DNA from: an uncultured Clostridium sp.
Lineage (GTDB): Bacteria > Bacillota > Clostridia > TANB77 > CAG-508
Assembly (NCBI GenBank): GCA_945865665.1
Contig: CAMBEE010000008.1
Location: forward strand, 20,137 to 84,136
DNA: 64,000 nucleotides
Direction: 5' to 3'
In this document: one piece after another, positions 43,590-51,982 of the stretch
Position numbering within the stretch: position 1 is the first letter of the stretch
Layout: every line of letters starts with the position of its first letter
Notes under the pieces: generated by a model
Seen by the model: the letters and a program-made list of their open reading frames with translations, nothing else
The model's database searches: none
Told to the model about the DNA's origin: nothing
Position numbers and translations under genes: made by a program

Positions 43590-46313
43590 TTACTCATCTC
43601 CATTAATTTTAAGCAACTTAAATATCTCAACAATAACAATTGGAGCTAAAACAAGGCAAACAAGTTCTATAATATTTTCAGTTGGTAAAACTGGTATACT
43701 AAATATTTCTCTTAATCCAGGAATTAATAAAATAACAAATACTAAAAGTGCTGAAACAACAACAGCTCCAATTAATTTCATATTATTAAATATTCCTGTT
43801 TTAAATATTGATTTTCTATTATTTCTCACATTAAATACATGTGTTAATTCTGAAAGTGCCAATGTAATAAATGCCATAGTTTGACCTACTTCTATTTTTG
43901 ATTCGTCAAGTGTTAATCCATTTATTGGTGTTTTTGTTGAACCAAGTCCTATCATAAATGCTACAAGTGTAAGTCCACCTATCATTACACCCTGATAAAT
44001 AACTCTCCAGGTCATTCCTTTTGTGAATACGCTTTTACCTGGTTTTACAGGTTTTCTTTGCATTATATCACTATTTGCTGGGTCAAATGCTAATGCTAAT
44101 GCCGGTAATGAGTCTGTTACTAGATTTATCCACAAAATGTGAATTGGCAATAATATTTCCAAGCTGTTTATGTCTGTTATTCCAAACCATTTGCTAAATA
44201 ATGGTGTTAATAATGTTGCAAAAAATAGTACTATTATTTCTCCAACATTGCTTGAAAGTAAGAACTGAATTACTTTTAAAATGTTGTCATATATTCTTCT
44301 TCCTTCTTCTACAGCAGATACAACTGTTGCAAAGTTATCATCTGTTAAAATTACATCTGCCGCTTCTTTTGCAACATCAGTTCCAACCATTCCCATAGCA
44401 CAACCAATATCCGCTTTTTTTAGTGCTGGACTGTCATTAACTCCATCACCTGTCATAGCAACAACTTCACCATTTTTTTGCCAAGCATTTACAATTCTAA
44501 CTTTATGTTCTGGAGAGACCCTTGCATAAACTGAATATTTTCTAACATTTTGTATTAACTCTTCATCTGTCATTTGTTCAAGTTCGCTACCAGTTATCGC
44601 TTCATCATCATTCTCAAGAATTCCTAATTTTTTAGCAATTGCTGTTGCTGTAATTTTGTGGTCACCTGTAATCATTACAACTTTTATTCCTGCCGTTTTA
44701 CATTTTTCAACTGCAACTTTTGACTCTTCTCTTGGTGGGTCTATCATACCTACCATTCCTATAAATATCAAGTCATTTTCTACTGTTGCCATTTCTTCTT
44801 TTGATGGAATATGGTCAATTTCTTTATATGCACATCCCAACACCCTTAAAGCATCTTTTGCCATTTCTTCATTTTTTTCTCTGATTTTATTTACATATTC
44901 AACAATATTTTGATGTATTTCATTATTGATTTCATATGCTGAACATCTTTTTAATAATTCATCTATTCCACCTTTTGTAAACACTATATATTTTCCATTC
45001 AATTCATTTACAGTCGTCATTAATTTTCTGTCTGAGTCAAATGGTATTTCTTGAACTCTAGGTGCTCTGTCATATAAACTTGGGTCAAAACTTAATTTAA
45101 AGGCCATATCAACTAATGCTGTTTCAGTTGGGTCACCTGTTAAAGTTCCGTCTTGTGATATTTTTGTATCATTACATAGCATATTCGCATATACTAGTTT
45201 TTTCAATTCTTCGTCAATTTCATCTTCTTGTATATTGTCCATATCTCTGATTGCTTCGTTCCAATAAATTTTTTCTACTGTCATTTTGTTTTGAGTCAAT
45301 GTTCCTGTTTTATCTGAACATATAACTGTACTGCTTCCAAGTGTTTCAACAGCTGGAAGTCTTTTTACAATTGCATTTTTCTTAACCATTTTTTGAACAC
45401 CAATTGCTAAAACAATTGTTGAAACAGCTGCCAAACCTTCTGGTATAGCTGCAACAGCTAATGAAACTGCTGTCATAAACATTTGAATTGGTTCTTTTCC
45501 TTGTATCAACCCAACCACAAATATTACTACACAAATTACTAATGCTGCAATTCCTAATGTTTTTCCTAATTTATTTAATTTTCGTTGTAAAGGTGTTTCT
45601 TGCTTTTCTGTTGAATTTATCATACCTGCTATTTTTCCAACTTCTGTTGTCATACCCGTTTCTACAACAATTCCTTTTCCTCTACCATATGTTACTAAAC
45701 TTGAAGAAAATAACATATTTTTTCTATCACCAACACCAATCTCTGTTTCTTCAATAATTTCAGAGTTTTTTTCAACTGGTACAGACTCTCCTGTTAATGA
45801 ACTTTCTTGTGATTTTAAATTTGTCTCTTCTACAATTCTTAAGTCTGCTGGAATATAATCACCTGTGTCAAGAACCACCAAGTCACCTGGTACTAGTTCT
45901 TTTGCAGGAATAACTTGTAGTTTTCCATCTCTTACAACTTTTGATGCATGATCACTTAATTTTTGTAAAGCCTCTAACGATTTTTCCGCTTTACTTTCTT
46001 GCGCTACTCCTATTATTGCATTTACAAGAACAACTATTAAAATTATTATTGTGTCTGTTATTCCTTCTCCCTGTTGCACTCCAACTACGCCTGATACAAT
46101 TGCAGCAATTATTAATACTATTATTGAAAAATCTTTAAATTGATCTAAAAATCTTTGTAATAATGTTTTCTTCTTACCAGCTTGTAATTCATTATAACCT
46201 TTTTGTTCTCTTATTCTTTCAATTTGTTCTTCTTTCAACCCTTTTTCTTTGTGCGTTTCTAACTCTTTTTCAATTTCTTCAACTTCTTTGTTAAACCAGT
46301 TTTTCTTCTCCAT
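43590..46313 (-). CDS. Calcium-transporting P-type ATPase
   Basis: A 907-residue P2A-type ATPase that exports Ca2+. DKTGTLTQNKMTVEK near residue 334 carries the phosphorylated Asp; SLTGESVPVEK, TGDHKITA, MTGDGVNDSPALKKADIG are the actuator and hinge motifs, and AIPEGLAAVSTIVLAIGVQ is the site II-type TM4 sequence typical of Ca2+ pumps. Ten TM segments can be placed. A GGAGGTAGTAAT site marks the start at 46313 (MEKKNWFN); the track ORF runs 14 codons further. A GC-rich palindrome separates it from the tRNA region. Wall and spore-core calcium supply are possible roles. Confidence 0.92.
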   Translation of the reverse strand: MEKKNWFNKEVEEIEKELETHKEKGLKEEQIERIREQKGYNELQAGKKKTLLQRFLDQFKDFSIIVLIIAAIVSGVVGVQQGEGITDTIIILIVVLVNAIIGVAQESKAEKSLEALQKLSDHASKVVRDGKLQVIPAKELVPGDLVVLDTGDYIPADLRIVEETNLKSQESSLTGESVPVEKNSEIIEETEIGVGDRKNMLFSSSLVTYGRGKGIVVETGMTTEVGKIAGMINSTEKQETPLQRKLNKLGKTLGIAALVICVVIFVVGLIQGKEPIQMFMTAVSLAVAAIPEGLAAVSTIVLAIGVQKMVKKNAIVKRLPAVETLGSSTVICSDKTGTLTQNKMTVEKIYWNEAIRDMDNIQEDEIDEELKKLVYANMLCNDTKISQDGTLTGDPTETALVDMAFKLSFDPSLYDRAPRVQEIPFDSDRKLMTTVNELNGKYIVFTKGGIDELLKRCSAYEINNEIHQNIVEYVNKIREKNEEMAKDALRVLGCAYKEIDHIPSKEEMATVENDLIFIGMVGMIDPPREESKVAVEKCKTAGIKVVMITGDHKITATAIAKKLGILENDDEAITGSELEQMTDEELIQNVRKYSVYARVSPEHKVRIVNAWQKNGEVVAMTGDGVNDSPALKKADIGCAMGMVGTDVAKEAADVILTDDNFATVVSAVEEGRRIYDNILKVIQFLLSSNVGEIIVLFFATLLTPLFSKWFGITDINSLEILLPIHILWINLVTDSLPALALAFDPANSDIMQRKPVKPGKSVFTKGMTWRVIYQGVMIGGLTLVAFMIGLGSTKTPINGLTLDESKIEVGQTMAFITLALSELTHVFNVRNNRKSIFKTGIFNNMKLIGAVVVSALLVFVILLIPGLREIFSIPVLPTENIIELVCLVLAPIVIVEIFKLLKINGDE

Positions 46314-46332
46314 ATTACTACCTCCAAATTTC

Positions 46333-46398
46333 GGGATTGGGGGACGGGTCTTCAATCCCGAATTTTTTTTCGGGATTAAAGACCCGTCCCCTTATCCC
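46333..46398. repeat. GGGACGGGTCT palindrome
   Basis: GGGATTGGGGGACGGGTCTT-CAATCCCGAA and TTCGGGATTAAAGACCCGTC-CCCTTATCCC are inverted around a six-T loop: a 30-base, GC-rich arm in an otherwise AT-rich region. The ACCCGTCCCC and ATCCCG words recur at 60.7 kb. Confidence 0.75.
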
Positions 46399-46441
46399 TA
46401 TTTTTTACAAATTTTGTTATATTTATTCATATATAAGAAAT

Positions 46442-46500
46442 GAGACTTTTAAAAGAAATTTTATCCATAGCATTATGCTAAAATTCCTTTTAAAAGTCTC
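46442..46500 (-). terminator. Long hairpin downstream of the tRNA-Glu gene
   Basis: GAGACTTTTAAAAGGAATTTTA and its near-complement enclose AGCAT..ATGCT, followed on the minus strand by ATTTCTT. It lies about 100 bases downstream of tRNA-Glu and is the likely terminator. Confidence 0.55.
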
Positions 46501-46596
46501 ACTCACTTAATTTGTTTTTAAGCTTACTAACCAGATAATTTCTTATCGCGACTGTTGACTAGTAATTTAAAGCTACTCCCTTTTAACTATTAAATT

Positions 46597-46671
46597 TGGT
46601 GACCCCTACGGGAATCGAACCCATGATTCCACCTTGAGAGGGTGGCGTCTTAACCGCTTGACCAAGGGGCC
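46597..46671 (-). tRNA. tRNA-Glu, anticodon CUC
   Basis: The minus strand folds into a full cloverleaf: acceptor GGCCCCT / AGGGGTC with discriminator A and encoded CCA, D-arm TGGTCAAGCGGTTAAGAC, anticodon stem CCACC/GGTGG with loop CTCTCAA (anticodon CTC), and T-arm GGGTTCGATTCCC. Glu identity fits the CTC anticodon. It sits alone, with a hairpin downstream. CUC reads GAG, a rare codon in this AT-rich genome. Confidence 0.93.
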
Positions 46672-46710
46672 ACATAAGTAACTTTAATATTTATACCATT
46701 TTTTTGATAT

Positions 46711-47622
46711 TTAGTCAAGCAATTTTTCATAATTTTCATTACCATTTTGCTCATTTACTTTATTTGCATCATTATACAGTATATATGCTTTTTCATCATC
46801 TTTTACTACCATACTTGGAAAATTATTTTGATTATAATAATTTGTAAATTGTTGATGTTTATTCATTTGCAAATCTCTTTTTTTTACTTGATAATTTCCT
46901 GAAGGTAGTGCCTTAACTTTATTTTTAGAAAATATATTTCTAAATCTATTTGCAAATTCAGTCAACTTTCCTTTTCTTACCATTCTCTTCACATATTTAT
47001 TTACATTTTTTTCCACAGGTTTTATTAATTCATCAATTTCATTATCTCTTTTAAAAAGAAATCCATCATATAATTCTTCAAATGTATTTTCTTTTCCAAA
47101 ATAATTTAAAAAGTTTTTCATAAATTCAACATCATTAGTAATATACATCTGCATAAGTATGTCTGGATTCTTAGTATATTTTGCCATTATTGGTTCTAAC
47201 TTAGCAAACAATTTATGTCCTTGTATATAATTTCTAGGTGATTCTCCACTAATTTTACAAGTTAGATAGTCCGTAATTCCTTCATTTACTTGGTCAGAAA
47301 ATCTTAATATCCCATCCCCTGCAATTCCATTTACTATTCTATGTCCATTATAATCAAATTGACTTGAAAGTGTATGTAATACCTCATGAATTGCAGTATG
47401 TGCTGTTGCATATGGGCCAAGATAACTTTCTCCTTTACGATTAAATCCCTCTAATCTTTCATTATCATAATCTGGTCTTCCATATGCCTCAAGCAAATCA
47501 TTAATATTATTAAATGTATGAATTTTTGAAAATGCATTTTCAATTTTTTCTGAACTAACAAACTTTATTAATTCAGAATTATATATTTTATTTTTAGCAT
47601 CCTGTATTAAATTATAATCCAT
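46711..47622 (-). CDS. Predicted HExxH zinc metalloprotein, unknown family
   Basis: A 303-residue protein not recognised as a named family. TAIHEVLHTLSSQF near residue 77 has the HExxH zinc-binding pattern, and NEGITDYLTCKI about 40 residues later supplies a gluzincin-like third ligand Glu with a conserved-looking Asp. There is no signal peptide, so it is probably cytoplasmic. The C-terminal third is basic (KYVKRMVRKGKLTEFANRF). Located downstream of mrnC by 6 bases, thus likely cotranscribed with mrnC and rbgA. A GGAATAATAAAAT site precedes the ATG. Confidence 0.65.
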   Translation of the reverse strand: MDYNLIQDAKNKIYNSELIKFVSSEKIENAFSKIHTFNNINDLLEAYGRPDYDNERLEGFNRKGESYLGPYATAHTAIHEVLHTLSSQFDYNGHRIVNGIAGDGILRFSDQVNEGITDYLTCKISGESPRNYIQGHKLFAKLEPIMAKYTKNPDILMQMYITNDVEFMKNFLNYFGKENTFEELYDGFLFKRDNEIDELIKPVEKNVNKYVKRMVRKGKLTEFANRFRNIFSKNKVKALPSGNYQVKKRDLQMNKHQQFTNYYNQNNFPSMVVKDDEKAYILYNDANKVNEQNGNENYEKLLD

Positions 47623-47628
47623 ATTTTA

Positions 47629-48021
47629 TTATTCCTTTTCCAAAATTTCTTTTAGTCTATCATTTTGTTTTGTTAAATATAAGTAACCTATCAGAGCTTC
47701 AAACGCTGTTGAATACATATAATCTTGAACATTCGCATTTTTAGGTAAATGATGATTTTCAGCATTTCTACCTCTTCTTACAATATCTTGTTCTTTTTCT
47801 GTTAAATCATCATATATCTTTTTAAGTGTTTCAGCCTGTGCTTGTGCTTTAACATGCTTTATTGCCTCAATGTGTAATGCATGTGGTTTTAGTTTTGTTT
47901 CATTTACCAATTTCGTTCTGATATACAATTCATATACACAGTCCCCAACATATGCCCATGTCAATGGTGGCATCATATTTACTTCTTGTTCATCTCTTTT
48001 TAGTTCTATAAAATCGTTCAA
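47629..48021 (-). CDS. mrnC: Mini-ribonuclease III
   Basis: A 130-residue RNase III catalytic domain without the dsRNA-binding domain. PPLTWAYVGDCVYELYIRTK holds the metal-binding Asp, GRNAE and YMYSTAFEALIGYLYL hold the other acidic residues. It matures 23S rRNA ends in Firmicutes. The start is TTG at 48021 after AAGGGAGGTAAACA. It follows rbgA by 12 bases. Confidence 0.93.
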   Translation of the reverse strand: MNDFIELKRDEQEVNMMPPLTWAYVGDCVYELYIRTKLVNETKLKPHALHIEAIKHVKAQAQAETLKKIYDDLTEKEQDIVRRGRNAENHHLPKNANVQDYMYSTAFEALIGYLYLTKQNDRLKEILEKE

Positions 48022-48033
48022 TGTTTACCTCCC

Positions 48034-48984
48034 TTAAGAACATTCTATTGTAATTTTTCCTAATTTTCCATTTTTAAATTCGTCCAATATTAATCTTGAT
48101 GTCTTTTCCTCATCTATTCTTCCACCAGACATTATGCATCCTCGTTTTTTTCCTATTTCAAGCATAATTTCATAAATATTATTATTTTCTGGTTGATCTT
48201 GTTTTAATGTTTGTTCTATAAATTCTTCGTCAATTTTATATCTTTCACATAATTTTTTTCTGTAATTTTCTAATAAAAATTTTGTTAAATGATATGCAAT
48301 TTCTAACTTGTCCAATATTTCCTCTTTTATTGAACCTGTAAAACATAAATGTAATGCGACTTCTTCACTTTCAAATTTTGGCCATAAGACTCCTGGTGTG
48401 TCTAGCAATTCTATTTTTTCATTTATTCGTATCCATTGTTTTTGTTTTGTAACTCCTGGTTTATTCCCAACTCCTGCTGTTGTTCTTTTAGATATTCTAT
48501 TTATAAATGATGATTTTCCTACATTTGGAATTCCTAATATCATTGCTCTTATTCTTCTTCCTGTTCTTCCTTTTTCTGCATGAGCATCTAAATCTATTTG
48601 CATTATTTTTTCAATTTGCCTAATGCATTCGTCTATTCCTCTTCCTGAGTTTGAATCTACTAATACTGCTGGTATGTTTTTCTTCTTGAAGTATTCAACC
48701 CATCGTTTGTTTTCTTTGTCATCTGATAAATCACATTTATTTAGTACTATTATTTTCTTTTTATTTTTTGTTATTTCTGCTATATTTGGATTTTGACTTG
48801 ATATTGGTATTCGTGCATCTAATAGTTCTATTACAATATCTATTAATTTTAAGTCTTGTATTATTTGTTTTTTTGTTTTGGCCATATGACCCGGGTACCA
48901 ATTTATGTTAGATTTGCTATTTTCTTCTTTATCTTCATTTTTTACCTTTTCTTGCCTTATTTTTCTTTTTTGATACATATCCAT
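48034..48984 (-). CDS. rbgA: Ribosome biogenesis GTPase RbgA (YlqF)
   Basis: A 316-residue circularly permuted GTPase: INWYPGHMAKTKKQI at the start, then IVLNKCDLSD (G4), SNSGRG (G5), LGIPNVGKSSFINRIS (G1) and LLDTPGVLWPK (G3). It is needed for late 50S assembly. The C-terminal ANTAR-like domain is visible as IYEIMLEIGKKRGCIMSGG. The ATG follows GGTGAGAAAATA. Confidence 0.94.
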   Translation of the reverse strand: MDMYQKRKIRQEKVKNEDKEENSKSNINWYPGHMAKTKKQIIQDLKLIDIVIELLDARIPISSQNPNIAEITKNKKKIIVLNKCDLSDDKENKRWVEYFKKKNIPAVLVDSNSGRGIDECIRQIEKIMQIDLDAHAEKGRTGRRIRAMILGIPNVGKSSFINRISKRTTAGVGNKPGVTKQKQWIRINEKIELLDTPGVLWPKFESEEVALHLCFTGSIKEEILDKLEIAYHLTKFLLENYRKKLCERYKIDEEFIEQTLKQDQPENNNIYEIMLEIGKKRGCIMSGGRIDEEKTSRLILDEFKNGKLGKITIECS

Positions 48985-49044
48985 TATTTTCTCACCTTTT
49001 TATTTTAAAAACTTTTTTATTAATTCACTACTATATTTTAACAT

Positions 49045-49080
49045 AAAAGCAAGTAATTTTCAACAAATCACTTGCTTTTT
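49045..49080 (-). terminator. Terminator downstream of the 49160 membrane-protein gene
   Basis: AAAAGCAAGT and ACTTGCTTTT form a 10-bp stem on the minus strand, followed by ATGTTAAAATAT; it separates the 49160 gene from rbgA. Confidence 0.6.
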
Positions 49081-49159
49081 ATCTTTACGGTTACGTTCCA
49101 GTAAGAAATTTTATAAATTCACATTAAATATTGATATATTAACGTTTAAACCATAATCT

Positions 49160-49639
49160 TTACATAGTTCTATAATTATTTTTATCTGCTCTATCATCCA
49201 ATTTTCTATCAAATTGTTCATTTTGATAGAACCAATCTGTTTTTTTATCTTTAGGATTCAACTTTCTATTTTTATCTAGCAACAAGTCAAGTAAAACTGC
49301 TAAAGGTAATATTATACCTATCATAGAAAACATAAACTCCGTGCTTTGTGCTAAAGTCAATTGTTCATTACGTGCTAACATGCCTAACTTATTTGTTACA
49401 TCTGACCCAAAATAAATTGCATGTAAAACAATATATAATAAACTTCCTGTTAACTTTCTTTTAGCAATTAAAACCACACATGCCAATGTGGCAAATAATA
49501 TTACAATTTCAAATGTTTCATTCATTGGAACTATTCCCATAAAGCTTTTTCCTAGTTGTGATGCTAATGTTATAATAATTCTTAAAATCCAGAATACTAT
49601 CATAAACATTACTAATAAATATGTTGAAAATTTTTTCAT
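49160..49639 (-). CDS. Hypothetical integral membrane protein, 159 residues
   Basis: Not recognised. Four TM segments can be placed (residues about 5-25, 42-60, 66-80 and 103-122), then a charged tail (LLDKNRKLNPKDKKTDWFYQ) on the cytoplasmic side. A GAGGGGGAAAGGGT site precedes the ATG. It lies downstream of the DUF1292 gene after a terminator-like hairpin, so it may be transcribed separately. Confidence 0.55.
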   Translation of the reverse strand: MKKFSTYLLVMFMIVFWILRIIITLASQLGKSFMGIVPMNETFEIVILFATLACVVLIAKRKLTGSLLYIVLHAIYFGSDVTNKLGMLARNEQLTLAQSTEFMFSMIGIILPLAVLLDLLLDKNRKLNPKDKKTDWFYQNEQFDRKLDDRADKNNYRTM

Positions 49640-49660
49640 ACCCTTTCCCCCTCAAAACAA

Positions 49661-49683
49661 AAGGACGGAATGTATCCGCCCTA
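49661..49683 (-). terminator. Hairpin terminator after the DUF1292 gene
   Basis: GGGCGGA, TACAT and TCCGTCC then TTTTG on the minus strand, after the 49694-50002 gene. Confidence 0.65.
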
Positions 49684-49693
49684 TTCTTTAAAA

Positions 49694-50002
49694 TTAATCT
49701 ACAAAATCAAAATCATCTTTAAATTTATCTTTGAATATTTCAAATACTTTGTTTAATGTATCTTCATCTTCTACACTTACGTATGATTCCTCTTCAGAGT
49801 CTTCATCATCATTGTCTTCTACTTTTAGTATTACTACTTCTCCTTCGTCTTCTTCTCCCTCTTCTGTTACAGGTAATAATACAACATATTCTTCGTCATC
49901 TAATTCTATTAAATCTAAAAATTCAAATTTTACTTCGTTTCCGTCCTCGTCATTTAGTATTACTATGTTATCTAATTCTTCTCCTTCAAAGTTTTCGTCC
50001 AT
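49694..50002 (-). CDS. DUF1292-family acidic protein (YrzB-like)
   Basis: A 102-residue, strongly acidic protein. NIVILNDEDGNEVKFEFLDL and YVVLLPVTEEGEEDEGEVV match DUF1292, whose members sit next to ruvX and ireB in the alaS-yrzL-yrrK-yrzB operon of Bacillus. A small beta-domain of unknown role; no catalytic residues are known. The operon order here (ireB, ruvX, DUF1292) supports the call. Confidence 0.85.
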   Translation of the reverse strand: MDENFEGEELDNIVILNDEDGNEVKFEFLDLIELDDEEYVVLLPVTEEGEEDEGEVVILKVEDNDDEDSEEESYVSVEDEDTLNKVFEIFKDKFKDDFDFVD

Positions 50003-50122
50003 AATATAATTCTCCTTTCAAATTTATTATCATTATAATATCGTATTTTATAATTTTTTGCAACTGTTTTTTTGAATTTTTAATATTTCCATCTTTATTT
50101 ATGTTACAGTTCAATAAAAATA

Positions 50123-50536
50123 TTATTTTTTATTAATATATGTTTCCAAAATATATACCGCAGATATAGTATCTACAATATCACGTTTTTTATTCTTATT
50201 GATATCTAAAAAATTCATAGTCTTATGAGCTGCAACTGTTGTCAATCTTTCATCAATAATTTCTATTTTTAATTTGTTATATTTGCACCTCAATTTATGT
50301 ATAAATTGTTCTGTTTTTTCTGCTCTAACAGTTTTTTCACCTTTTAAATTGTATGGCATACCGACAACCAAAGTATCTACTTCATATTTTTTAAGTATTT
50401 CGTCTAATCTTCGTAATACTACTTTATCCGAATTATTTCTTTGAATTGTTTCTAAGCCCTGTGCCGTAATATTAAGTGGGTCTGTTATTGCAATTCCCAC
50501 ACGTGCATCACCATAGTCTATTCCTAATTTTCTCAT
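50123..50536 (-). CDS. ruvX: Putative pre-16S rRNA nuclease / Holliday junction resolvase-like RuvX
   Basis: A 137-residue RNase H-fold protein of the YqgF family. MRKLGIDYGDARVGIAITDP with the first catalytic Asp, VVGMPYNLKGE, and IDERLTTVAAH with the acidic Glu are family landmarks. In E. coli YqgF processes the 16S rRNA 5' end, while resolvase activity is reported in other species. Second gene of the ireB-ruvX-DUF1292 operon, 43 bases after ireB. Confidence 0.92.
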   Translation of the reverse strand: MRKLGIDYGDARVGIAITDPLNITAQGLETIQRNNSDKVVLRRLDEILKKYEVDTLVVGMPYNLKGEKTVRAEKTEQFIHKLRCKYNKLKIEIIDERLTTVAAHKTMNFLDINKNKKRDIVDTISAVYILETYINKK

Positions 50537-50579
50537 ATTTTATTCCTTCTTATAGGCATCTATAAATATTTAGATATTT

Positions 50580-50840
50580 TTAATCTTCTAAATCAAGTCC
50601 TATATAACTTTTTACCATTTTTTCCAATAATTCGTCTCTTTCTATTGTTCTTATTTTATTTCTTGCATCATTGTAACTAGTTATATATGTAGGGTCTCCA
50701 GATAATATATATCCGACAATTTGGTTGATTGGATTATATCCTTTTTCTGTCAAAGCCTCATATACCTCTTTCAATATTTCTTTTGCTTTTGTATTTTCTT
50801 CTCTTTCAACTTGAAAGCTCATTGTTTTATCAAAATCCAT
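50580..50840 (-). CDS. ireB: IreB family regulatory phosphoprotein
   Basis: An 86-residue protein: [40 protein letters not shown] and [20 protein letters not shown] define IreB/UPF0297. In Enterococcus faecalis IreB is phosphorylated on Thr residues near the N-terminus by the PrkC homologue IreK, influencing cephalosporin resistance; the Thr of FDKTMSF is the likely site here. The PrkC and PrpC genes are at the left edge of the window. Strong AGGAGG site. Confidence 0.92.
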   Translation of the reverse strand: MDFDKTMSFQVEREENTKAKEILKEVYEALTEKGYNPINQIVGYILSGDPTYITSYNDARNKIRTIERDELLEKMVKSYIGLDLED

Positions 50841-50876
50841 TGCTTATACCTCCTAAAAAAATATATTTTTATTTTA

Positions 50877-51956
50877 TTATATATTTGTAATATCACTTTC
50901 ATTTGAATCACAATTATCTAAATAATCTTCTTGTTTTTTCAAGATTTCTTCTAATCCTGTTCCTTTGTAATATGTAGATATAGCAAAATTCAATATTGGA
51001 TATGCAAAAACTTCTTCATTTTCTTGATCTTCTATTTTTGTACTTTCTATCTTTTCCTTTAAATCGTTTATATATCCTGCCACTGAATCTATATCAACAC
51101 CTGAAAACGCTATGACAAATTTAGGTCCCATATATCTTACAAAGATATATTGTTTTGATATATTATTTTTAATATACGCACTTACTTTTTGTACAGTTTC
51201 ATTTCCTAGTTCTCTTGAACAATTATGGTTAATTTCTTCCAAATTAGTAATTTTCAACATACAAATTGTTGATGTTGTGTATTGATCTATAACTTTTCTT
51301 CCATCACCATATAGATATTCTTCAGAATATAAACCTGAGTACAAGTCCTTTCTTACAATAGATTCTAGAGTTTTTTGATATACAACAGTTTTTAGAACTG
51401 ACACAATATTGTCTTTTATTACTTCCAAAACTGTTGTGTCAACATTATCAAAATCATGTGGTGTTCCACTTTCTATTATCCAATATCCAATATAAACATT
51501 GTCTATATATAAAGGGAAAAATATTGCTGATTTCGCTCTACCAAATTCCATTTTTTGATACGGTAATCTCTCTTGGTCATTGTTCACAGTAACATATTTA
51601 GGAGTTGCCTGAGCAATACTGTCTTTAAACATATCTACATCTTGCAATGATTTTAAAGCCCCCCAGTGTTTTTCATCTACATTTGATGCTTTAATTTCAT
51701 ATTCAGCTCCATTGAAAACAACAATTGTTGAATACTTTATTTCATATTTTTCTATCAAAATATCATTAATCTTCTTTATTTTTTCGTCAACTGTAGATGT
51801 TTCTCCTATAGCACTCATAAAATTTTGTACAACAGATAAATTATTAATTTTTTGATTAATATTTTTATATGTTTGTATTTTTTTATGAATATTAAAGTTA
51901 TATAATATTAATCCTAATACCGCTACAATTAGTATAATAACTATTACTATTAACAC
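50877..51956 (-). CDS. Membrane protein with GAF and degenerate GGDEF domains
   Basis: A 359-residue protein: one N-terminal TM (residues 1-18), a short helix, a GAF-like domain (residues about 60-195, YSTIVVFNGAEYEIKA ... AKSAIFFPLYIDNVYIGYWI) and a C-terminal fold with the GGDEF pattern (RKDLYSGLYSEEYLY; FVRYMGPKFVIAFSGVD). The signature is MGPKF where GGDEF is expected, so cyclase activity is unlikely; it may bind a ligand. The start is GTG after AGGAGGAAAAATA. It follows the AT-hook/ParA-like gene by 26 bases. Confidence 0.65.
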   Translation of the reverse strand: MLIVIVIILIVAVLGLILYNFNIHKKIQTYKNINQKINNLSVVQNFMSAIGETSTVDEKIKKINDILIEKYEIKYSTIVVFNGAEYEIKASNVDEKHWGALKSLQDVDMFKDSIAQATPKYVTVNNDQERLPYQKMEFGRAKSAIFFPLYIDNVYIGYWIIESGTPHDFDNVDTTVLEVIKDNIVSVLKTVVYQKTLESIVRKDLYSGLYSEEYLYGDGRKVIDQYTTSTICMLKITNLEEINHNCSRELGNETVQKVSAYIKNNISKQYIFVRYMGPKFVIAFSGVDIDSVAGYINDLKEKIESTKIEDQENEEVFAYPILNFAISTYYKGTGLEEILKKQEDYLDNCDSNESDITNI

Positions 51957-51982
51957 TATTTTTCCTCCTATTGTTATAATTT

